From: Paracoccaceae bacterium | GTDB taxonomy: Bacteria; Pseudomonadota; Alphaproteobacteria; Rhodobacterales; Rhodobacteraceae | Assembly (NCBI GenBank): GCA_024236495.1 | Contig: JACKKJ010000003.1 | Span: 304,529-368,528, forward strand | Length of the DNA stretch: 64,000 nt | Direction of reading: 5' to 3' | In this document: one piece after another, positions 35,615 through 42,815 of the stretch | Layout: every line of letters begins with the position of its first letter | Numbering within the stretch: position 1 is the first letter of the stretch | The notes under the pieces: generated by a model | What the model saw: only the letters and a program-made list of their open reading frames with translations | What the model was told of the DNA's origin: nothing | Databases searched by the model: none | Position numbers and translations under genes: made by a program

Positions 35615-36271
35615 TCACCCGACCGGCTTGCCGATCTCGCGCAGGATCTTGGCGCGGATCGCGCGGGGATAGTCCACATGCCCGCTGACCGTCATGACGA
35701 ATCCGCCGGGGCTGACGACGAAACGCTGATAGTAGACGGTGATCGAGACGCCGATGCTTTCAATGGCCAGCGCGTTGATCTCGATCCCCAGGGCCAGCGC
35801 CTTTGCCCGCAGGGGGGCGAGTGGCAGGCCGGCGTTCTGCGCCCCGTCGCCCGACACGTCGATCACCCGCCGGCGGCAGTCCGCGACGGGGTCGAAACGA
35901 TCTGCCGCGAAACCCAGCGCCTCGCCCACGGCGGTGTCGGCGCCCTTGTAGGCGCGCGGGAGCACGCGAACCTCCTCGGCCAGGGCGCGTGCGTCGGCGG
36001 GCGTGTCGATCGTCCGCCAGCCGATGCCAAGATCCTGCATCCCGCCCGCCGACCATTGCATCAGTGCGATGCGCGCCTGCGCGGCGGAAAGCGCCTCGGC
36101 CACCTCGGGGTCGGACAGGGCGTTGGCGGTGCCGTCCATCTGGATGCGGTATTCCCCCGGATCGATGGAGCCGGAGACGTCGATGGCCAGCATCAGCGCC
36201 ACGTCGCAGGCCCGCGCCGCCGGGGCGACGAGGATCAGGGCAGCCAGTGGAAGGGCGCGCAAGGCCTGCAT
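35615..36271 (-). CDS. DUF1194 von Willebrand factor A-like secreted protein
   Basis: A 218-residue protein with a signal peptide (cleavage near A-R-A-C at residue 21) and a VWA-like domain whose metal-binding MIDAS motif D-V-S-G-S is at about 30-34. R-V-I-D-V-S-G-D-G-A-Q-N further on is typical of the DUF1194 family, common in Rhodobacteraceae. Expected in the periplasm or outside; partner unknown. Confidence 0.83.
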   Translation of the reverse strand: MQALRALPLAALILVAPAARACDVALMLAIDVSGSIDPGEYRIQMDGTANALSDPEVAEALSAAQARIALMQWSAGGMQDLGIGWRTIDTPADARALAEEVRVLPRAYKGADTAVGEALGFAADRFDPVADCRRRVIDVSGDGAQNAGLPLAPLRAKALALGIEINALAIESIGVSITVYYQRFVVSPGGFVMTVSGHVDYPRAIRAKILREIGKPVG

Positions 36272-36327
36272 CGCCCGATCATGGCGCGGTCGCCCCGCCC
36301 GGGCAAGCGCCCGCCGACCCCGTCCTG

Positions 36328-36753
36328 TCAGCCAAGCCGTTCGCCGGACAGAAGCAGCAGGAAGGCATCTTCGGGCAGAAGCCCCGCCTGCTGGAAGAAG
36401 GTCAGGAAGTCGAAGGCGTTATACGCCTCGGTGATGCGGTCGCCCTCGATCCGCATCATGACCTGTCCGGCCGCGCAAATGGGCGCCATGCCTTCGGCCG
36501 TCACCGCATGGACGGAGATCTGCGCCCAAAGCCAGTCGCCCGCCTCGATCGAGCGGTCGATCCGGATGTCGAGGTTGCGCACCAGCGCCAGAAGCGCGGG
36601 CACCAGCGCCTTGAAATCCTCAGGCCCGACCTGGCCGTCGGGCATCAGCCCGTCCGCACCGGTGCGCGGGGAAAAGTAGCGGTCCACGGCGTCAAGGTCA
36701 GCCTCGATCCAGACCTGCCTGTACCAATCCTGCAAGAGCTTGAGTTTCGACAT
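36328..36753 (-). CDS. SnoaL-like (NTF2-fold) protein
   Basis: A 141-residue protein with the cone-shaped NTF2-fold pattern: L-Q-D-W-Y-R-Q-V-W near the start, A-V-D-R-Y-F-S, then a hydrophobic, tryptophan-containing strand run and V-M-M-R-I-E-G-D-R-I-T-E-A-Y-N-A-F-D. Members bind or isomerise small hydrophobic molecules; no catalytic assignment is possible. It starts about 60 bp downstream of the tmRNA 3' end on the same strand. Confidence 0.72.
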   Translation of the reverse strand: MSKLKLLQDWYRQVWIEADLDAVDRYFSPRTGADGLMPDGQVGPEDFKALVPALLALVRNLDIRIDRSIEAGDWLWAQISVHAVTAEGMAPICAAGQVMMRIEGDRITEAYNAFDFLTFFQQAGLLPEDAFLLLLSGERLG

Positions 36754-36811
36754 CGCTGATCCCCGGACGGCCCGCGATGCCAGACTAGGGCGGCAAGGTT
36801 TACGAAGGATG

Positions 36812-37138
36812 AAGGGGGGAAGGTGCAGGCTTCTGTTGCCAGGTGCCTGCGGACCCCGCCTTACGCTGCTAGGCGCAAGGGCTTAGGTTTCGGCGACCCG
36901 AACTGCTTACGCAGCCAGAGCCATTGCCGGAGCACGGTTGTTGTTGGCAACTGTACATTTCGGACCGATAACGGTGGTACCTCACCGGGACAAAGCAAAC
37001 CCCTTTAGACGTTCGTCGATCCTGTTTCGGCCCCATCTTCCCCCAACAAGGGCATCTGGTGGAGCCGCCGGGTACCGCCCCCGGGTCCGATCCGCTTATT
37101 ACGAGCGCGTTTATGTCCATAGTCCGGGCGAACCCGAA
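36812..37138 (-). ncRNA. ssrA: Transfer-messenger RNA, circularly permuted two-piece form
   Basis: Rescues stalled ribosomes by adding a degradation tag. Read on the minus strand, the gene is permuted. The acceptor piece comes first (about 37138-37057) and ends C-G-G-C-T-C-C followed by ACCA (37057-37060). A 22-base intervening segment (37056-37035) follows, and then the coding piece starts GGGGCCG at 37034. GGGGCCG and CGGCTCC form the 7-bp acceptor stem with one G-U pair. A 5-bp T-arm stem, CCGGG/CCCGG, precedes the acceptor 3' strand. The tag frame at 36948-36907 encodes A-N-N-N-R-A-P-A-M-A-L-A-A then TAA. A GCAGGC/GCCTGC hairpin (36850-36825) lies near the 3' end; both outer ends are estimates. 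Confidence 0.93.
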
Positions 37139-37145
37139 CAGCGCG

Positions 37146-37174
37146 AATATAGGACGCGGGCCGCGCCCCCGCAA
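37146..37174 (-). promoter_or_regulatory. Promoter of ssrA
   Basis: On the minus strand, TTGCGG (37174-37169) and TATATT (37151-37146) are exactly 17 bases apart, placing the start of the tmRNA precursor near 37138. Confidence 0.75.
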
Positions 37175-37283
37175 GTCACGGCGCGCGCTGGAACGGATTT
37201 CGCAAAGTGGCAATAACCCTTCGTTAAGTGCGAAATGGCGCGACAACAGAGGGCTATACTCGCGCCAGATACGGAGGATTCCC

Positions 37284-38198
37284 ATGCCGCTTACCATGAA
37301 CCGCGACGTCTTCATCACCTGTGCCGTGACCGGATCGGGCGCGACGCAGGACCGCAGCCCGCATGTGCCCCGCAGCCCCGAACAGATCGCCAATTCGGCC
37401 ATCGACGCCGCCAAGGCGGGCGCGGCCGTCGTCCATTGCCACGTCCGCGACCCCGAAACGGGCAAGCCCTCGCGCAGGCTCGACCTTTACCGCGAAGTGA
37501 CCGAACGCATCCGCGAGGCGGATGTGGACGTGGTGCTCAACCTGACGGCGGGGATGGGCGGCGACATCGTCTTTGGCTCGACCGAACGGCCGCTGCCGCC
37601 GGTCGCGGGCACCGACATGGTCGGCGCCGCCGAACGCGTGGAACATGTCGCGGACTGCCTGCCGGAGATCTGCACGCTCGACTGCGGCACGATGAACTTC
37701 GCCGAGGCCGACTATGTCATGACCAACACGCCCGGCATGCTGACCGCAATGGGCCGGATGATGACCGCGCTCGGCGTCAAGCCCGAGATCGAGGCCTTCG
37801 ATACCGGCCACCTGTGGTATGCCAAGCAACTGGTCGAGGATGGCGTTCTGGCGGGCCCCGCGCTGGTGCAGCTTTGCATGGGCGTGCCCTGGGGGGCGCC
37901 GGACGACCTCAACACCTTCATGGCGATGGTCAACAACGTGCCGAAAGACTGGACCTTCTCGGCCTTCGCGCTGGGGCGCAACCAGATGGCCTATGTCGCG
38001 GCCTCGGTGCTGGCTGGCGGCAACGTCCGCGTCGGGCTGGAAGACAACCTCTGGCTTGGCAAGGGCCAGCTTGCCACCAACGCCCAACTGGTCGAGCGTG
38101 CCGCCAACATCATCGAAAACCTCGGCGCCCGGGTGATCGGGCCGGAAGAGGTGCGCGCGAAGCTTGGCCTGACCAAGCGTGCGCCACGGGCGAAGTAG
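37284..38198 (+). CDS. Beta-keto acid cleavage enzyme (BKACE), probable dehydrocarnitine cleavage
   Basis: DUF849 family zinc TIM-barrel enzyme; members condense a beta-keto acid with acetyl-CoA to give acetoacetate and a new CoA ester. The 304-residue protein has the zinc-binding H-x-H in V-V-H-C-H-V-R-D. Because a carnitine dehydrogenase fused to a thioesterase follows two genes later, the likely reaction is 3-dehydrocarnitine plus acetyl-CoA to betainyl-CoA plus acetoacetate, as for CdhC of Pseudomonas (inference from context). CGGAGGA precedes ATG 37284. The next gene starts 4 bp after the stop. Confidence 0.85.
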   Translation: MPLTMNRDVFITCAVTGSGATQDRSPHVPRSPEQIANSAIDAAKAGAAVVHCHVRDPETGKPSRRLDLYREVTERIREADVDVVLNLTAGMGGDIVFGSTERPLPPVAGTDMVGAAERVEHVADCLPEICTLDCGTMNFAEADYVMTNTPGMLTAMGRMMTALGVKPEIEAFDTGHLWYAKQLVEDGVLAGPALVQLCMGVPWGAPDDLNTFMAMVNNVPKDWTFSAFALGRNQMAYVAASVLAGGNVRVGLEDNLWLGKGQLATNAQLVERAANIIENLGARVIGPEEVRAKLGLTKRAPRAK

Positions 38199-38202
38199 GC
38201 CC

Positions 38203-38838
38203 GTGCCCACGGTCCTTCTGTACGGCGACAGCAACACGTTCGGGACGCCGCCCATGGCGTCCCTGGACGAAGATCGCCGGTTCGGCCGGGCGATCCGCTG
38301 GCCCGGCGTCCTGGCGGCGGCGCTGGGGCCGGGTTGGGACGTGATCGAGGAGGGCCACCCCGGCCGCACGACGGTCCACGACGACCCGATCGAGGGGGCA
38401 CATCGCAACGGCCTGACGGTCCTGCCCGCGATCGTCGAAAGCCACCGGCCCGTCGATATCGCGGTGCTGATGCTGGGCACCAACGACCACAAGCAGCGCT
38501 TTTCGCTGACCGGCTTCGACATCGCCCGGGGCGCGCGGCGCCTGGTGGAGGCGCTGCAGGCCTCGGGCCATGTGCGCCGGATCCTCTGGGTCTGCCCGCC
38601 GCCACCCCTGGAACGCGGCGTGCTGGCAGAGATGTTTCAGGGTGCCGAGGCGCGGGGGGCAACGGTCGCCGGCCACATGCGGGCGATGGCCGCCGAATGC
38701 GGCACCGATTTTCTGGACGCGGGGGCGGTGGCGGCGGTCGATCCCCTCGACGGGGTACATCTGAACGAGGCGGCCCATGCTGCGCTTGGCGCGGCGATTG
38801 CGGCGAAGATCGCGAAGATGCTTCCCGCGACGACATGA
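38203..38838 (+). CDS. SGNH/GDSL hydrolase
   Basis: A 211-residue esterase-like protein with SGNH block I L-Y-G-D-S-N-T-F-G, block III L-G-T-N-D and block V D-G-V-H-L-N. No signal peptide, so cytosolic. It lies between the BKACE and carnitine dehydrogenase genes, so it may hydrolyse an ester of carnitine or another choline-type compound (inference). The start is probably GTG 38203, four bases after the BKACE stop; ATG 38179 inside the BKACE gene is an alternative. Confidence 0.8.
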   Translation: MPTVLLYGDSNTFGTPPMASLDEDRRFGRAIRWPGVLAAALGPGWDVIEEGHPGRTTVHDDPIEGAHRNGLTVLPAIVESHRPVDIAVLMLGTNDHKQRFSLTGFDIARGARRLVEALQASGHVRRILWVCPPPPLERGVLAEMFQGAEARGATVAGHMRAMAAECGTDFLDAGAVAAVDPLDGVHLNEAAHAALGAAIAAKIAKMLPATT

Positions 38839-38933
38839 CGGACGGCTCCCGCGGCGGATGCGCGGGCGCCAGGCGATCGAGAGACACGGCATATGCCCGC
38901 AAGACGGGCCAGAACAAGGAAAGGGTGGCGCAG

Positions 38934-40394
38934 ATGGCGCGCAAGGCAGCGATAATCGGGGGTGGGGTGATCGGCGGCGGCTGGGCTGCGCGGTTTGTCC
39001 TTAGTGGCTGGGACGTCAATGTTTTTGACCCCGACCCCGAAGCCGAACGCAAGATCGGCGAAGTCATGGCAAACGCCCGCGCCGCGTTGCCGGCGCTGTC
39101 CGACGTGCCGATGCCGGCCGAGGGGCGGATCACCTTCTGCGGCACGATCACCGAAGCGGTGGAAGGCGCTGAATACATTCAGGAATCCGTCTCCGAACGG
39201 TTGGAGCTGAAGCACCGCGTCTTTGCCCAGATCCAGCAGGCGAGCCACGGCGTGCCCATCGGCTCCTCGACCTCGGGCTTCAAGCCTTCGGAATTGCAGG
39301 AGAACGCCGCCGACCCCTCGGTCATCTTCGTGGCGCATCCTTTCAACCCGGTCTACCTGCTGCCCCTGGCGGAGGTCGTCCCGAGCGCAAAGTCCGACGC
39401 GAAGGTTATTGAAAACGCAAAGGAAATCCTGCGTGAAATCGGGATGTTCCCGCTCCATGTGCGGAAGGAGATCGACGCCCACATCGCCGACCGCTTCCTT
39501 GAGGCCGTCTGGCGCGAGGCGCTGTGGCTCGTGAAGGACGGGGTGGCGACGACCGAGGAAATCGACGAGGCGATCCGCATGGGCTTTGGCCTGCGCTGGG
39601 GCCAGATGGGCCTTTTCGAGACCTACCGCGTCGCCGGCGGCGAGGCGGGCATGAAGCACTTCCTGGCGCAGTTCGGCCCCTGCCTGACCTGGCCCTGGAC
39701 GAAGCTGATGGATGTGCCGGAGTTCAACGACGAACTGGTGGACCTGATCGCCGGGCAGTCGGATGCGCAGTCCGGCAAGTATTCGATCCGTGAACTGGAA
39801 CGCATCCGCGACCAGAACCTGATCGGCTTCATGCGGGCGCTGAAGGATCGCAACTGGGGTGCGGGCAAGGTTCTTCTGGACCATGACGCGCGCCGCCGCG
39901 CGGCGTTCCACGAAGACCTGGCGTCAGGGGCGGGCGCGCCGCTGGAACTGGTCAAGATGCAGGTTCTGCCGGGCTGGATCGACTACAACGGCCATATGAC
40001 AGAGGGGCAGTATTTGTCTGCTGCGTCAGAGGTTTCAAACGCGTTCCTCAGGTTGATCGGGGCAGGGATGGACTATGTGGAGGGCGGCCACAGCTACTAC
40101 ACCGCCGAGACCCACATCATGCATCTGGGCGAGGCGAAGCTGGGCGACCGGTTGACCGGCACGCTTCAGGTCCTCGGCGTCGACGAAAAGCGCATCCATG
40201 CCTTCATCTGCATCCTGCGCGGCGACACGGTGATCGCGAGCCTTGAACAGATGTTCCTGCATGTGGACATGAAGGCCGGAAAGGCCTGCCCGGCGGCACC
40301 TGAGGTTCTGGCGCTGCTCATGCCCATCGCCAAGGCGCACGAGGCGCTGGCCCGGCCCGAGGCCGCAGGCCGCCATGTGGGGCAGCGCCGGTGA
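38934..40394 (+). CDS. Carnitine 3-dehydrogenase fused to betainyl-CoA thioesterase
   Basis: A 486-residue two-domain enzyme. Residues about 1-320 form a 3-hydroxyacyl-CoA-dehydrogenase-like NAD enzyme (I-G-G-G-V-I-G-G-G-W at about 8-17; S-S-T-S-G-F-K-P; A-H-P-F-N-P). From about 335 a hotdog thioesterase domain follows (G-W-I-D-Y-N-G-H-M-T-E-G). The pair matches carnitine dehydrogenase and betainyl-CoA thioesterase, separate as CdhA and CdhB in Pseudomonas. The dehydrogenase makes 3-dehydrocarnitine for the upstream BKACE, and the thioesterase frees glycine betaine from betainyl-CoA. AAGGAAAGGG precedes ATG 38934. The next gene overlaps by four bases. Confidence 0.9.
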   Translation: MARKAAIIGGGVIGGGWAARFVLSGWDVNVFDPDPEAERKIGEVMANARAALPALSDVPMPAEGRITFCGTITEAVEGAEYIQESVSERLELKHRVFAQIQQASHGVPIGSSTSGFKPSELQENAADPSVIFVAHPFNPVYLLPLAEVVPSAKSDAKVIENAKEILREIGMFPLHVRKEIDAHIADRFLEAVWREALWLVKDGVATTEEIDEAIRMGFGLRWGQMGLFETYRVAGGEAGMKHFLAQFGPCLTWPWTKLMDVPEFNDELVDLIAGQSDAQSGKYSIRELERIRDQNLIGFMRALKDRNWGAGKVLLDHDARRRAAFHEDLASGAGAPLELVKMQVLPGWIDYNGHMTEGQYLSAASEVSNAFLRLIGAGMDYVEGGHSYYTAETHIMHLGEAKLGDRLTGTLQVLGVDEKRIHAFICILRGDTVIASLEQMFLHVDMKAGKACPAAPEVLALLMPIAKAHEALARPEAAGRHVGQRR

Positions 40395-41152
40395 GCGCCC
40401 GGGTCGTCATCACGGCGGGCGCCTCGGGGATCGGTCTGGCGATGGCGCAGGCGTTCCGGGCGCGCGGTGACCGGGTCTGGGTCGCCGACGTGGATGCCGC
40501 GGCGCTGGCCAAGGTGCCCGAGGGGATCAGGGCCACGCGCGCCGATGCCTCGGACGAAGGGCAGATGGCTGGTTTCTTCAAGGAAATCAGTGACGAATGG
40601 GGCGGTGTTGACGTTCTTTGCGCCAATGCCGGGATCAAGGGGCCGACCGCCGCGATCGAGGACATGGACCTTGGCGCCTGGCGCGAGTGTCTGGCGGTGA
40701 ACCTGGACGGGGCGATGCTGGCGGCGAAATACGCGGCACCGATGATGAAGGCTGCGCGGTCTGGAGTGATGATCTTCACCTCCTCGACCGCCGGGCTTTA
40801 CGGCTTTCCCTACCGGTCGCCCTATGCGGCGGCGAAATGGGCGGTGATCGGGCTGATGAAGACGGCGGCGATGGAGCTTGGCCCCTTCGGCATCCGCGCC
40901 AACGCGATCTGCCCGGGGTCGGTGAACGGCCCCCGGATCGACCGGGTGTTCGAGGCCGAGGCCGCCGCCAAGGGCATGACGCCCGAGGCGGTGCGCGCGG
41001 GCTATGCCGCGGGCACCGCGCTTGGCAGCCTTGTCGATGCCGAGGACATCGCCAGCATGGCGGTCTTCCTCGCCTCCGACGGGGCGCGGATGGTGTCGGG
41101 CCAGGTGATGACGGTGGACGCCTTCACCATCAACCCGGACCCCAAGGTATGA
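40391..41152 (+). CDS. SDR-family oxidoreductase
   Basis: A 253-residue short-chain dehydrogenase: cofactor motif T-A-G-A-S-G-I-G-L near residue 8, N-A-G near 80, catalytic S/Y/K with Y-A-A-A-K. GTG start at 40391 overlaps the carnitine dehydrogenase stop, so it is the fourth gene of the carnitine operon. It may oxidise or reduce a side product of the pathway, such as 3-hydroxybutyrate/acetoacetate or a hydroxylated trimethylamine; not determinable. Confidence 0.85.
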   Translation: MSARVVITAGASGIGLAMAQAFRARGDRVWVADVDAAALAKVPEGIRATRADASDEGQMAGFFKEISDEWGGVDVLCANAGIKGPTAAIEDMDLGAWRECLAVNLDGAMLAAKYAAPMMKAARSGVMIFTSSTAGLYGFPYRSPYAAAKWAVIGLMKTAAMELGPFGIRANAICPGSVNGPRIDRVFEAEAAAKGMTPEAVRAGYAAGTALGSLVDAEDIASMAVFLASDGARMVSGQVMTVDAFTINPDPKV

Positions 41153-41196
41153 CCGTTCCCCCGGCCCCCGTTCGGAGGCCGGCCGGTCGGCCCGGT

Positions 41197-42708
41197 CTAT
41201 TCGCCGCGCGGGAAGCGCTTGCTTTCCTCAAGGATGTTCAGATCCATGTGATTGCGCATGTAGCGTTCCGACGCCTTTTGCAGCGGCTGGTAGTCCCAGG
41301 GGAAGTAGTTGCCGTTGCGCAGCGCCTCGTAGACGACCCATCGGCGGGCCTGGCTTTGCCGCACCTCGGCGTCGAACCGGGCGAGATCCCAGCGCGCCTC
41401 GGACCGCGCGCGCAGATCCGCGAGCGTTGCCGCGTGGGCCGGGTCGGCGGCAAGGTCGGTCAGTTCGTGGGGATCGGCCTCAAGATCGAAAAGCTGATCG
41501 GGATCAAGGGCGCAGCGGTTGTACTTCCAGCGCCCGGACCGCAGCGAGACGAGCGGCGCGTAAGAGGCTTCGGCCGCGTATTCCATCATCACCGGGGCGG
41601 TGCGTTCGGCGCCCTTCGCCAAGGGCAGCAGGCTTTCGCCATCGGTCCAGGGCATCACCTCCTCGATGCTGACGCCGGCGAGGTCGCACAGGGTCGGCGT
41701 CACGTCGATGGTGGAAACGGGCGTGGCGATGCGTGCGGGCGCAAGGCCCGGCGCGGCGATCATCAGGGGCACCCGGGCAGAGCCTTCGTAGAAGTTCATC
41801 TTGAACCACAGCCCGCGTTCGCCCAGCATGTCGCCATGATCGGACACGAAAAGGATGACCGCCTCCTGCCGGGTGGTCTCCAGCGCCTCAAGAATCCCGG
41901 CGATCTTGTCGTCGAGGTAGGAGATGTTGGCGAAGTAGGCGCGGCGCGACCGGCGGATGTCGTCTTCGGTGATGGTGAAGTTCTTCCAGTCGTTGGCGTC
42001 GAAGATGCGCCTGGAATGGGCGTCGTGCGCCGCGTAGGGCATCGCCGGGATCTCGGGCAGGAGGTGTTCGCAATCCTCGTAGAGATCCCAGTACTTCTTG
42101 CGCGCGACGTAGGGGTCGTGCGGATGTGTGAAGCTGACCGTGAGGCACCAGGGCCGGTCGTCGCCCCCGCGCGCGAGGTCGTAGACCTTGCGGGTGGCGT
42201 TGTAGGCGACCTCGTCGTCGTATTCCATCTGGTTGGTGATCTCGGCCACGCCCGCGCCGGTGACGGAGCCCATGTTGTGATACCACCAGTCGATGCGCTC
42301 GCCGGGCTTGCGGTAATCGGGGGTCCAGCCGAAATCGGCGGGGTAGATGTCGGTGGTCAGCCGTTCCTCGAAGCCGTGAAGCTGGTCGGGGCCGACGAAA
42401 TGCATCTTGCCCGACAGGCAGGTCTGGTAGCCCGCGCGGCGCAGGTGGTGGGCGAAGGTCGGGATGTCGGAGGCAAACTCGGCGGCGTTGTCGTAGACGC
42501 GGGTCCGCGACGGCAGCTGGCCCGACATGAAGGACGCGCGGCCCGGCGCGCAAAGCGGCGAGGCGGTGTAGGTATTGGCGAACCGCACCGAACGCGCCGC
42601 AAGCGCCTTGAGCGTGGGCGCATGCAGCCAGTCTGCCGGGCCGTCCGGAAAGAGGGTTCCGTTCAACTGGTCGACCATGACGATCAGAATGTTCGGTTTG
42701 CGGCGCAT
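41197..42708 (-). CDS. betC: Choline-sulfatase
   Basis: Hydrolyses choline-O-sulfate to choline and sulfate. The 503-residue sulfatase has the C-x-P-x-R formylglycine site at C53 (S-P-L-C-A-P-G-R-A-S), metal ligands near V-D-Q and S-D-H-G-D, and the BetC-specific start M-V-D-Q-L-N-G-T-L-F and P-D-G-P-A-D-W-L-H-A. Cytosolic, no signal. Normally betC sits with betBA and betI; here it faces the carnitine operon tail to tail and a CocE-type gene head to head. Confidence 0.93.
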   Translation of the reverse strand: MRRKPNILIVMVDQLNGTLFPDGPADWLHAPTLKALAARSVRFANTYTASPLCAPGRASFMSGQLPSRTRVYDNAAEFASDIPTFAHHLRRAGYQTCLSGKMHFVGPDQLHGFEERLTTDIYPADFGWTPDYRKPGERIDWWYHNMGSVTGAGVAEITNQMEYDDEVAYNATRKVYDLARGGDDRPWCLTVSFTHPHDPYVARKKYWDLYEDCEHLLPEIPAMPYAAHDAHSRRIFDANDWKNFTITEDDIRRSRRAYFANISYLDDKIAGILEALETTRQEAVILFVSDHGDMLGERGLWFKMNFYEGSARVPLMIAAPGLAPARIATPVSTIDVTPTLCDLAGVSIEEVMPWTDGESLLPLAKGAERTAPVMMEYAAEASYAPLVSLRSGRWKYNRCALDPDQLFDLEADPHELTDLAADPAHAATLADLRARSEARWDLARFDAEVRQSQARRWVVYEALRNGNYFPWDYQPLQKASERYMRNHMDLNILEESKRFPRGE

Positions 42709-42815
42709 CGACGGCTCTCCTTGTCGTTCGAGGCACAGAAGACAGCGCGGCGGGTGATTTCACTCGCCCCAAAACGACAGGTTGGCGGCGATATTCTCCG
42801 CCAGGGAGGCATGTG

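Noticed and set aside
37059..37283. Upstream extension of the BKACE reading frame
   Set aside because: It runs through the tmRNA acceptor piece and the ssrA promoter; the ATG at 37284 with CGGAGGA is the real start.
41490..41510. TGAT-N4-ATCA site resembling an FNR/FnrL box
   Set aside because: It lies inside the betC coding sequence and lacks the full TTGAT arms.
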